Below, in pieces: positions 53,263-61,075 of a stretch of DNA of 64,000 bases (positions within the stretch are counted from its first letter, which is position 1; each line of letters begins with the position of its first letter). The stretch is from assembly GCF_030151085.1 (NCBI RefSeq), contig NZ_JASLER010000093.1, positions 1 to 64,000 of the forward strand, in the 5' to 3' direction. The position numbers and the translations under genes were made by a program. Under the pieces are notes generated by a model. It was not told the origin of the DNA. It made no database searches and saw only the letters and a list, made by a program, of their open reading frames with translations. This DNA comes from Bacteroides sp. Lineage in GTDB: Bacteria > Bacteroidota > Bacteroidia > Bacteroidales > Bacteroidaceae.

Positions 53263-55887
53263 CTAATAACTTATAGAGATCTTGGCAAGTACTTCTCTTG
53301 GTCGGATATTCAATCGTGAAGTATAGCTTTGCGTAGCTGAATAGATTGTATAAGCATATTCTCTCTTATTGAAGAGGTTATTCACTTCAGCTTCAATTCT
53401 CCATTTCTTTCTCTTATAGACAAGTGCTGCATCGGCCAGTATGGTGTTGAGGTGTGTTTGGTTGCCTAAATCATTCCGGTAATATTCGCCGGAAAGACGA
53501 AAGTCAAGATGCCCGATGCTATAAGTAAGATGCAGTCGTTGTACAAAGTCCAGTAATGGGGTAAGGTGAGTGTCACTTCCTATCTTGCTGCCACCATAAC
53601 CGATGGTCGCATGATATTCCGCTTCGAAAGCTTCGGTAGGTGACCATATCAGTTTCGGCTCGATTTTTAGATAATCGTAGCGATAGTTTTGTAACAAGCT
53701 ATTGCCGGAAGTTTCTTTGGGTGTAGCGGATGAGGCTGTATTCGAAATCTTCGTCAACTGCTGTCCCGTACTACGGCTGAGTTGCAGGTTGAGGGAAGTC
53801 TTCAGGTTCCAATCAAAGAATCCTTTGGAAAAAGTGCTGAACAGAGACCAGTTATTCGTGTAGTTCCTATGCTTGCGTCGGGTATATACAAGGGCATCTT
53901 CGGATATGCTTTGTTCATTCAACGTATTGTAATGAGTGCGTTGATATGCCAATGTAGCTGTGATGAAGAACTCTTGTACAGTATTCTTATACTCTCCGTA
54001 AAGATTACAAAGTTGCTCCGTACTGACGGGAAAAAGCCCGTTTCCATTTCTCCAGGTGCGATAATCCGTCCGGTAAATAGATGGACATAGATCGGTGATG
54101 TCCCCTGCCGAACGGTTCAGTCTGCCGTAGAGGGAGAACTTCCAGTGATAATCCAACTGATATCGTAGATAAACTTTCGGGGTAAAGAACAAGAAAGAAC
54201 GTTGTTGCTCAAAGTAACGTTTGTACTTTACAGGTGTGGAAAGGCTGACCAACCATTTATTCCGTTCCAATTCAAAGTAAGGAGTGAGATAAATGGAAAA
54301 ATTAGAAGGGGAATAGGATTCTTTGTTAGAGGAGGTATCAGAGAGATATACCTTATCCCATTCCCCTTGCATTCCGGCAGTGTATTGTCTGGTAAAGCCG
54401 TTATGTTTTTTCAGGTATCTGCCTTTGTTGTCGGTATAGAGATTCTGTTGCTCATACTTGTTTTTGCCGTTGGACAAGGAAAGAGAAGATGGTACGTATG
54501 CATATTGTGTGGCAGAATTAAATTCCCAGGTGGTGTTATCTCTATTCCGAATGAAGTTAAAGAAATTCTTGGCAGCCAGTTGGGAAGTGCGAATGGTTTG
54601 CTGTAACTCCGGAGAAGCTCCCCGATTAGATTCACCTTCCAGAAGGAAGCGGTTTACCAGATAATGTTTGCTTGAGTTGTTTTCATAGTTGGCTTCCAGA
54701 TGGGCGGCATCGCTTAATAGGTGGTAGTTATAAGTCTCGTTTATACTGATAGTATCATCCGGTTGATAGAATATTTGTGTATTTCTGCGTTCCTGCCTAA
54801 TTCGATCATGGGTATATCCGGCTTGCAGACGTAGTGATTGCTCATCATTCCATTTGTACATGCGGTTTGCATTTATGGTATGCGTTTGGTTGAAGAGAAG
54901 TCGCTCCTTGTCGAGCGGAGCACTGATGGCGGGCTGAGTCAGGAAGTCGTAAAGAGGTATTTCTTGTGAGGTGTTATTCGAAAGAACAGTTTGCTCGCGA
55001 CTGAGGTCAGTGCCGGTGTTATTGGTCTTGTAACTATAGATACTTTGATTACCCTTGCCCAGTTGTAGGGCATTTACGGAAGCATCCCACAGCATGGCTT
55101 CATTCCAGCCGAGACCTAATGTGTTGTTTACTATCCACTGGTCACGGGCTTGTGGATCGAGCTGTAGGTTTAGTGCAACTTCATCAGAATTGATTTTACC
55201 TTTCAATGCTTTTACCGATTGATAATTTTCCATGATTTCCGCTGCTTTTACAGCTTTGGCACTAAGGTTATTGTTTATTTGGTTGTAGCGACCTCCTGTT
55301 ACGTCCATACCTTCTACTAAGAAATGATCGATAGATTTTCCTTTGTAGGTTACTTGACCATTCTCTTCCACATCCACTCCCGGAAGCCTCTTTAAGACGT
55401 CTTTGATATGTACATCTTTAGATGATATAAATTCAGCAAGATTGTATCTGACGGTATCTTTCCTTGTACTGATACGTCCCGGGCGTATTTGCACTTCTTT
55501 CAGCAGGATAGATTCTGACTGTAACAATATATTCAGTACTCCTGCCATCGAAACATTACGTATTTCGTGTTTATACCCCAACATTGAAACACTAATTTGC
55601 AGTGTAGTGTTATGCTTCCATGGCAAGGAATATCGCCCTTGTGCATCGGTCAGTGCATAGTCTATCATCATATTGCCGCGCAGCACGCTGATCATGACTC
55701 CTTCCAGAGGTGTTTTACTTTCCTCATCGCTAATCGTGCCGCTCAGTGTTTGTGCTTGCATGTACTGGCAGAAGAAGAGTGTACAGCAGAAACATAGGAA
55801 AGGAATAACTCTATCTTGTGCTGCATAAAATGCCATCTTGTGCATGATTGGAAGTAGGGAAGCAGATGATTTGCCTAAGTGTTTCAT
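53263..55887 (-). CDS. outer-membrane TonB-receptor-like barrel protein
   Basis: About 874 residues. After a leader reaching CCTLFFCQYMQAQ comes a carboxypeptidase-regulatory-like domain (LSGTISDEESKTPLEGVMISVL). A plug-like region (IKDVLKRLPGVDVEENGQVTYKGKSIDHFLVEGMD) follows, then a long barrel ending NIRPREVLAKISISY. It lacks the SusC signature and belongs to the outer-membrane beta-barrel family often paired with GLPGLI proteins. The frame is open from a TTG at 55923 overlapping the GLPGLI stop; ATGs at 55887 or about 55845 are likelier starts. Second gene after GLPGLI, divergent from a two-component system that may control both. Cargo unknown. Confidence 0.75.
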   Translation of the reverse strand: MKHLGKSSASLLPIMHKMAFYAAQDRVIPFLCFCCTLFFCQYMQAQTLSGTISDEESKTPLEGVMISVLRGNMMIDYALTDAQGRYSLPWKHNTTLQISVSMLGYKHEIRNVSMAGVLNILLQSESILLKEVQIRPGRISTRKDTVRYNLAEFISSKDVHIKDVLKRLPGVDVEENGQVTYKGKSIDHFLVEGMDVTGGRYNQINNNLSAKAVKAAEIMENYQSVKALKGKINSDEVALNLQLDPQARDQWIVNNTLGLGWNEAMLWDASVNALQLGKGNQSIYSYKTNNTGTDLSREQTVLSNNTSQEIPLYDFLTQPAISAPLDKERLLFNQTHTINANRMYKWNDEQSLRLQAGYTHDRIRQERRNTQIFYQPDDTISINETYNYHLLSDAAHLEANYENNSSKHYLVNRFLLEGESNRGASPELQQTIRTSQLAAKNFFNFIRNRDNTTWEFNSATQYAYVPSSLSLSNGKNKYEQQNLYTDNKGRYLKKHNGFTRQYTAGMQGEWDKVYLSDTSSNKESYSPSNFSIYLTPYFELERNKWLVSLSTPVKYKRYFEQQRSFLFFTPKVYLRYQLDYHWKFSLYGRLNRSAGDITDLCPSIYRTDYRTWRNGNGLFPVSTEQLCNLYGEYKNTVQEFFITATLAYQRTHYNTLNEQSISEDALVYTRRKHRNYTNNWSLFSTFSKGFFDWNLKTSLNLQLSRSTGQQLTKISNTASSATPKETSGNSLLQNYRYDYLKIEPKLIWSPTEAFEAEYHATIGYGGSKIGSDTHLTPLLDFVQRLHLTYSIGHLDFRLSGEYYRNDLGNQTHLNTILADAALVYKRKKWRIEAEVNNLFNKREYAYTIYSATQSYTSRLNIRPREVLAKISISY

Positions 55888-55919
55888 TTGTTGGGGTATA
55901 TTGTGAATGATGGATGTAG

Positions 55920-56780
55920 TCAATTCCGCTCAAGCGGATTATAGGGAAGGTTTCTTGAACCTTTCACTTTGTTGCCTTGTTCGTCGCGAATGGTGAGGTT
56001 GATATTGGGGGCACTACTCATGATATAACCGGATGGATCGGCATAATAACGCTCATGGATTTTGTTGTATGCCTTACGGTTCACAGGCTCATAGTCCTTG
56101 CCGTTGAAGAGGATAGGATGATAAGAGTGGCATTGCTCTATGCCGGTACAGGTAAATACATAATCATTATCACTATCTTCTGCTTTTAAAATCAAACCGG
56201 GAAGTCCGTATAGTTTCCATGGACCTTCGCTGGACGGAATTTCAGTAGTGAACCAGGCAGTCCAGTTTCTACCTTTAAAGTTACATTCCGCTTTGTGGCA
56301 AATGTATGAAAGGAAAGAGAGTGTGTCATTTGAAAGTTTCCATTGCGGACGTTCCTCCACTTCTTCGCAGCGCAGGCGATTAACATCTCCGGCTATTTCA
56401 TCAAGAGTGGTGACTTTGCCGGCGGGGTGTCTTTTATAGGTTTGTTCATTGAGTTTGCCTTGTCCGTATTGCTTGATATGTTCAGTCATGACTTCCTGAG
56501 AGGCATGATTGGCGACATCAGCGGCAAACACGGAGTCACCTACATATTTAGTGTAACTGTAGAACTTGGAAGAGTGTTTCCCAACTTCGAGCATCATCGT
56601 TTCTTTGAACCGTTTTTTCGAGGAAGTATCAATGCATCCGTCTACTTCGTACTGCACTTTGAAAACAGCTTGGTCTATGGTATCCTTGCGGAAAATTTTG
56701 CCCATACTGATTTTGAACTGTGCATGCATTGTGGTTGCGATTAGGACCAGTAATGCGGTAAGGAAGATTTCTTTTTTCAT
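55920..56780 (-). CDS. GLPGLI family protein
   Basis: 286 residues, signal peptide MKKEIFLTALLVLIATTMHA, so periplasmic or envelope-located. The family hallmark GPWKLYGLPGLILKAED lies near residue 195, within the typical GLPGLI fold (KGRNWTAWFTTEIPSSEGPW before it). Function of the family is not established to my knowledge. It is the first gene of a unit with the barrel protein (frames abut), and is divergent from histidine kinase/response regulator genes. Confidence 0.88.
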   Translation of the reverse strand: MKKEIFLTALLVLIATTMHAQFKISMGKIFRKDTIDQAVFKVQYEVDGCIDTSSKKRFKETMMLEVGKHSSKFYSYTKYVGDSVFAADVANHASQEVMTEHIKQYGQGKLNEQTYKRHPAGKVTTLDEIAGDVNRLRCEEVEERPQWKLSNDTLSFLSYICHKAECNFKGRNWTAWFTTEIPSSEGPWKLYGLPGLILKAEDSDNDYVFTCTGIEQCHSYHPILFNGKDYEPVNRKAYNKIHERYYADPSGYIMSSAPNINLTIRDEQGNKVKGSRNLPYNPLERN

Positions 56781-56804
56781 ATTCTTTTCTCATTAGTGAT
56801 AGCG

Positions 56805-56812
56805 CAAATTTA
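56805..56812 (-). promoter_or_regulatory. -7 element of GLPGLI-barrel operon
   Basis: TAAATTTG on the minus strand matches TAnnTTTG, 24 bases before the GLPGLI ATG. Confidence 0.55.
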
Positions 56813-56843
56813 TGCCGGAATCGCTCTATAGGAGCAGAAAAGT

Positions 56844-56861
56844 TATTACTGAAATATTACT
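56844..56861. promoter_or_regulatory. tandem half-sites, candidate response-regulator box
   Basis: TATTACT, GAAA, TATTACT: two identical 7-bp direct repeats with an 11-bp period, the layout bound by OmpR/PhoB-family dimers. It lies between the divergent promoters at 56805 (minus) and 56911 (plus), 32 bases upstream of the former. Confidence 0.55.
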
Positions 56862-56910
56862 CTGACAAGAATATCTGCTTCGCGCGTACTGCTGATTGCA
56901 GGGAAAGAGG

Positions 56911-56918
56911 TACCTTTG
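56911..56918 (+). promoter_or_regulatory. -7 element of histidine kinase operon
   Basis: TACCTTTG matches TAnnTTTG, ending 22 bases before the ATG at 56941. Confidence 0.55.
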
Positions 56919-56940
56919 TCATACATTAATATTGGCTCTT

Positions 56941-58359
56941 ATGGAACAACGAATCAAAATCATCTGGCTGCTGTCCATTTTCTCTATACTGCTCATTGTG
57001 GCAGGACAAGGTTATTGGCTTTGGAATCAGTGCCGGTATAATAATGAGAAGCATACTGACGCCGTGTTCCAGCAGGTGCTGTATGCAGCTGCACTGAACG
57101 ACTCTGTGCGTAGCTTGCAACCTCGTCGTTATTTCGGTCGGCAACGGAAGGTCACGGAAAGTTCGCATTTGAGCAGTAAATTCAATCTGGAAAGTCCCTC
57201 TAAGAATCGTTTCATCTACCTTTTCAAATATCAGACGCGGGATAAGGCTGACTCTTCCGATGTGTATTGCGATACTATAAGCTTCGGTAGTCATAAAGAC
57301 TTGGGCGAGTATGTTCCACTTTTTCTGTATCGTTATAAGTTAGAGACGGATGTTCCTTTTACCACGCAACGATTCGATTCATTGCTTGCGTCCACATTAG
57401 GTTATGCCTCTTTCAGTACCTGCCTCGGTGTCCATCACGACACTTTGCTGCATTGTCGCGATACGGTGGAAATGGTTGGAACTTCTCTCTATCCCCACTA
57501 TCGGGTCACTTACTATTATAATCCGGTGAAGCAGCAGTTTGTGCAGGTGGATGTCCACCCACCCCTTTCTTCTTTGTTGCTTCGTATGGCATGGCAGCTT
57601 CTTGGCAGTCTTCTGATGATTTTTTTGTTGGCCGTTTGCCTTGTCATTCAGATTAAGACCATCCTGAAGCAGCGTCGCCTTGACGAACTGCGCAAAAGTT
57701 TTGTGAATACCATGATACATGAACTGAAGCGTCCGGTGCAGGCGTTGAAGATGTGCGTTGCCTTCCTTAATAACAAAACTATGCGTACCGACGAGCAAGC
57801 TATGGATGAAGTGGTTCGCGACTCCCTTTCCGAACTGGATAATCTCTCCGCCTACCTTCGGAAGCTGCGTGACATGACCCGTGCCGATGATGAACGAACA
57901 CAACTTTCTTTGAGTACCTTTGACTTGAAACCTGTAGTAGAGAAGCTGATACGTCTGCAACAGACCTATGAGAAAAAACAAATCTCTTTCGAAACCCATC
58001 TGGCGGACAATCTGCTTGTCACCGTCGATCCGGTACATATCGCCAATATTATCAGTAATCTGATTGAGAATGCCATCAAATACTCCGGTGCTTCTGTTCA
58101 TATCTGTGTAGAATGCGCACTGCATCATCATCAACTGACATTAAAAGTCTCTGATGATGGTATTGGCATTTCCACCTCTGACCAAGGACATGTGTTTGAT
58201 AAGTTTTACCGTGGCAGCAATCTGCCCGATCACTTCATTCCCGGTATCGGTTTGGGATTGAGTTATGTAAAGCTATTGGTGGATGCTCATCGGGGAAGTA
58301 TTTCGTTGAGTAGTCAGTTGGGACGTGGAACTACTGTGGAAATAAATATTCCACAATAA
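56941..58359 (+). CDS. sensor histidine kinase
   Basis: 472 residues. First membrane helix IWLLSIFSILLIVAGQGYWLW, a periplasmic sensor domain of about 175 residues without a motif I know, and a second helix LLGSLLMIFLLAVCLVIQI near 220-240. The HisKA box is MIHELKRPVQALKM with phospho-accepting His260. The ATPase domain has the N-box NLIENAIKYS, G1 DDGIGIS, F-box HVFDKFYRG and G2 GIGLGLSYVK. The frame is open from 56896, but the ATG at 56941 follows the promoter. Works with the next gene; probably senses an envelope signal tied to the divergent GLPGLI/barrel genes. Confidence 0.93.
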   Translation: MEQRIKIIWLLSIFSILLIVAGQGYWLWNQCRYNNEKHTDAVFQQVLYAAALNDSVRSLQPRRYFGRQRKVTESSHLSSKFNLESPSKNRFIYLFKYQTRDKADSSDVYCDTISFGSHKDLGEYVPLFLYRYKLETDVPFTTQRFDSLLASTLGYASFSTCLGVHHDTLLHCRDTVEMVGTSLYPHYRVTYYYNPVKQQFVQVDVHPPLSSLLLRMAWQLLGSLLMIFLLAVCLVIQIKTILKQRRLDELRKSFVNTMIHELKRPVQALKMCVAFLNNKTMRTDEQAMDEVVRDSLSELDNLSAYLRKLRDMTRADDERTQLSLSTFDLKPVVEKLIRLQQTYEKKQISFETHLADNLLVTVDPVHIANIISNLIENAIKYSGASVHICVECALHHHQLTLKVSDDGIGISTSDQGHVFDKFYRGSNLPDHFIPGIGLGLSYVKLLVDAHRGSISLSSQLGRGTTVEINIPQ

Positions 58360-58372
58360 TAGACCTATATAT

Positions 58373-59062
58373 ATGAAAACATTAAAGATTCTTTTTGCTG
58401 ACGATGATTTAAAATATTCCATGCTCTTAAAACGTTTCCTTGAGACGGAAGGTTACGAAGTGACTTATGCCGGTAATGGTACGATTGCTTTGGAACAATT
58501 TCCTCTTGTTAAGCCCGATCTTGTTTTGCTCGATATCAACATGCCTGGATTCAATGGCTTTGAGGTTGCCGAATGTATCCGCGAGACAGATAAACACGTC
58601 CTCATCTTCTTCCTTTCTGATCGAAGTGACAAAGCCGACCGTCTGCAAGGTTTTCAGCTTCGTGCCAACGATTATCTTGCTAAGCCCTTCTATCCCGAAG
58701 AACTGATAGCCCGCATTCGGGAACGTTTTACTTCTCAACTATCCGATAAACAGGAAGAAGAAACCTATTCTTTCGGGAATTCAGTCTTTAATTATAGTAC
58801 GAACGAAATTCGTACCGGAAACAGTAAGATCTTGATTACTTCCCGTCAGGCGGAGCTGCTTCGTCTGCTTACCATCAATCTCAACATTGCCGTAGAGCGT
58901 GATAAACTGCTCGAAGTGGTTTGGGGCAACTCTTCCTATGCCAATTCTTTGGCGTTGAACGTACAGATTACTTATTTACGGAAAGCATTAAAAAACGACC
59001 CAACCGTAAACATTGAGTCGTTGATGAAAAAAGGGTATGTACTTGCTGTTACTAAAGGTTGA
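58373..59062 (+). CDS. OmpR-family response regulator
   Basis: 229 residues. Receiver domain: acidic pocket FADDD, phospho-acceptor Asp54 in LVLLDINMPGFNGFE, Thr/Ser switch FFLSDRSD, Lys in ANDYLAKPF. The C-terminal winged helix (ITSRQAELLRLLTINLNIAVERDKLL, SLALNVQITYLRKALKNDP, VNIESLMKKGYVLAV) is OmpR/PhoB type. It follows the kinase by 13 bases. The 11-bp-period direct repeat at 56844 is a candidate binding site, which would let the pair control the GLPGLI operon and itself. Confidence 0.95.
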   Translation: MKTLKILFADDDLKYSMLLKRFLETEGYEVTYAGNGTIALEQFPLVKPDLVLLDINMPGFNGFEVAECIRETDKHVLIFFLSDRSDKADRLQGFQLRANDYLAKPFYPEELIARIRERFTSQLSDKQEEETYSFGNSVFNYSTNEIRTGNSKILITSRQAELLRLLTINLNIAVERDKLLEVVWGNSSYANSLALNVQITYLRKALKNDPTVNIESLMKKGYVLAVTKG

Positions 59063-59068
59063 CTAAAG

Positions 59069-59710
59069 CTATTCTTTATAATCCGAAGTAACGGAATGAT
59101 GATTTTTACATCTGTAAAATACACCTTTCCATTTTCCTGTAATTTCTACAGTTTCATTGCCATTTACTTCTTTGAAAGTAGCACAATAAGTGGCCGCTAC
59201 CTGATATTCTTCAATCTTTGCAGTACTTTTAACTTTGAAAGGTCCTTCACTTGTGACTTGCTGATAAGACTGATCCTCAGCAGGGAACTTATATGCCTTC
59301 AGTGAGAAGGGAGCCTTCGTAGGACTTTCTACTGAGTAAAATGTATTTTTAATACTAAAAGTAGATTCGGAAGGAATGGAAAGGCTATTTGTTGCTTCTC
59401 CAATCAAGTGCATGAACAACTCCGGATCATTTGAGAAGAATTGGGAGCTTTGTTCGTAGTCCTGCAAATAGGTGATGATTGCTTTGTATCCTTTATCATA
59501 TTTATTTGCTATTATTTCTTCGACGTCATCAAATGTCCTACATGTTGTTTCATCTTCGGACATGGCTCCCCATTTGATATTTTCCAATTGATACTCTTTA
59601 CTTAATATCTTTTCCCGCTCATTGTTTTCGTTATTACTGCATGAGGTAAATACGAAGAGTGCTAATCCGGTAAATAGCGTAGTTCTAAATAGCTTACTTA
59701 ATGGTTTCAT
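59069..59710 (-). CDS. lipoprotein of unknown function
   Basis: 213 residues. Lipoprotein signal MKPLSKLFRTTLFTGLALFVFTSC with Cys24, then an acidic linker SNNENNERE. I do not recognise the domain. Visible features are YKAIITYLQDYEQSSQFFSNDPELF, FSIKNTFYSVESPTKAPFSLKAYKFP and a C-terminal beta-rich part VTSEGPFKVKSTAKIEEYQ, ITGKWKGVFYRCKNHH. It is convergent with the response regulator gene (6-base gap) and may be unrelated to it. A promoter and a long repeat array lie upstream. Confidence 0.65.
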   Translation of the reverse strand: MKPLSKLFRTTLFTGLALFVFTSCSNNENNEREKILSKEYQLENIKWGAMSEDETTCRTFDDVEEIIANKYDKGYKAIITYLQDYEQSSQFFSNDPELFMHLIGEATNSLSIPSESTFSIKNTFYSVESPTKAPFSLKAYKFPAEDQSYQQVTSEGPFKVKSTAKIEEYQVAATYCATFKEVNGNETVEITGKWKGVFYRCKNHHSVTSDYKE

Positions 59711-59745
59711 AGTAATTTTTTTTAGTTTGAGTCAGTTACGTTCCA

Positions 59746-59753
59746 CAAATATA
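59746..59753 (-). promoter_or_regulatory. -7 element of lipoprotein gene
   Basis: TATATTTG on the minus strand matches TAnnTTTG, 35 bases before the ATG at 59710. Confidence 0.55.
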
Positions 59754-59873
59754 CAAATAAATATGATTAGTTGTCATGAAATATGTAGAAAAGAGACAAG
59801 TAAGAGGGCAGGAAACTGGATAAATAATGGATATATAGAGACTTGTTGCTGTATAAGGGTAATTTATACCTGC

Positions 59874-59907
59874 TTTGCTCCATATCTTTTAATAATGATT
59901 ATCTTTG
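59874..59907 (+). promoter_or_regulatory. orphan plus-strand promoter before the repeat array
   Basis: TTTG at 59874-59877, 22 bases, TATCTTTG at 59900-59907. No recognisable plus-strand gene follows before lemA, which is on the other strand. It would transcribe the 22-bp array. The 744-base gap 59711-60454 contains no protein gene I trust. Confidence 0.5.
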
Positions 59908-60022
59908 CTTATTGAAAAACAGGAGGATACGATTGTAACTATACCACCTGAATAGTTACCCCAATATTGTCAAGAGCTGATTTACGAAAGATTAACGGAC
60001 GGAAGGCTAAAGCCTCTCGTTT

Positions 60023-60264
60023 GTGTTATCGGAACACATCATGCGTTTACCCGAAACAGACCATCTGTTTACCTCAAACGCATCATCTATTTGCCCTGAA
60101 CAGACCATCTATTTTGCCACACCTCAACGTCTGAAATGCCGGGGCTTTTCGCCAAAACAACAGAGGTTTTCAAGGCAAATGCCAGCCATTTCAGTTGCTA
60201 AAGTGTGACGTTTGGGGAGCTAAAGTGCAGCATTAGGGGAGCAAACATGAGGTATTTCAAGCAA
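60023..60264. repeat. 22-bp periodic array, about eleven units
   Basis: Units start every 22 bp from 60023. The best are at 60045, 60067 and 60089 (GTTTACCCGAAACAGACC..., 17-18 of 22 identical) and at 60199 and 60221 (TAAAGTG...GGGGAGC, 17 of 22). The units between keep phase but are degenerate; those at 60155-60221 all end in GC. AAACAGA-CCA-TCTGTTT (60054-60070) is a perfect dyad across a unit border. The period is not a codon multiple, so it is not a coding repeat. Confidence 0.75.
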
Positions 60265-60276
60265 GAGGGCGTGAGG

Positions 60277-60310
60277 GGAAAAAAGAAACGGAGAAGCAAT
60301 GCCCCTCCGT
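60277..60310 (-). terminator. intrinsic terminator of lemA operon
   Basis: On the minus strand ACGGAG and CTCCGT form a 6-bp stem around 11 bases (60288-60310), followed by TTCTTTTTT (60277-60287). It lies about 145 bases after the lemA stop. Confidence 0.6.
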
Positions 60311-60454
60311 CTATCCTAATTTAAAATTGAAGTATCTATAAATTCACTTTACAAAGATACAACATTGAAAAGGCGATGTCAAGTGTTCCGGCGATTATTT
60401 TAATGCAGGTTCGATGAAGATACATTTGAGAACCGGTATAATGTCATTCCCGAA

Positions 60455-61036
60455 TTAGAACTGTACCTGTGGTGCTTGTTCCGAACCTTCGGCAGCCTCG
60501 AAGTAAGGACGCTTCTCAAAACCGAAGAGACTAGCTAGAATATTCTTCGGGAAGCGGCGGATAGCCGTATTAAAACCTTGTGCAGCGTTATTGAAATTAG
60601 TGCGCGCTACATTGATACGGTTTTCTGTTCCCTCTAGCTGTGCTTGCAGTTCAAGGAAGTTCTGATTGGCTTTCAGGTCAGGATAGTTTTCGGTGATGGC
60701 AAGCAGCTTGCCGAGGGCAGAGGTTACTGCACCTTGTGCTTTCTGATACTCAGCTAGCTTTTCAGGAGTCAGATCGTTGGCATCTACTGTTATCTGGGTA
60801 GCTTTGCTACGAGCTTCAATGACACCTTCCAAAGTTGTTTTCTCATGGGTGGCATATCCTTTTACTGTATTTACAAGATTAGGAATCAAGTCGGCACGAC
60901 GTTGATATTGTGTTTCTACGTTTGACCATTGTCCACTGACATTTTCTTCCATAGATACAAGTCCGTTGTAACCGGTTACGCCCCAAATTGCGAGGATAGC
61001 TACGGCTACGAGAATGATAATGGTTGATTTCTTCAT
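60455..61036 (-). CDS. lemA: LemA family protein
   Basis: 193 residues. N-terminal membrane anchor IIILVAVAILAIWGVTGYNGLV, then the helical-bundle LemA domain: NVETQYQRRADLIPNLVNTVKGYA, LLAITENYPDLKANQNFLELQAQLEGTENRI, VARTNFNNAAQGFNTAIRRFP, ending ASLFGFEKRPYFEA. The family's role is unclear; it is commonly found next to TPM-domain proteins, as here. Second gene after the TPM protein (39 bases), ended by a hairpin terminator. Confidence 0.95.
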   Translation of the reverse strand: MKKSTIIILVAVAILAIWGVTGYNGLVSMEENVSGQWSNVETQYQRRADLIPNLVNTVKGYATHEKTTLEGVIEARSKATQITVDANDLTPEKLAEYQKAQGAVTSALGKLLAITENYPDLKANQNFLELQAQLEGTENRINVARTNFNNAAQGFNTAIRRFPKNILASLFGFEKRPYFEAAEGSEQAPQVQF

Positions 61037-61075
61037 ACTTTCTTTCTTTATTAATGTGTGATTAGTTAATTGTTA

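Noticed and set aside
60023..60208. 61-residue open frame inside the 22-bp array
   Set aside because: The period is not a multiple of three, the protein shows no repeat or domain, and no ribosome site was seen.
60023..60264. CRISPR array
   Set aside because: The period is 22 bp with no alternation of constant repeat and unique spacer, and there are no cas genes nearby.
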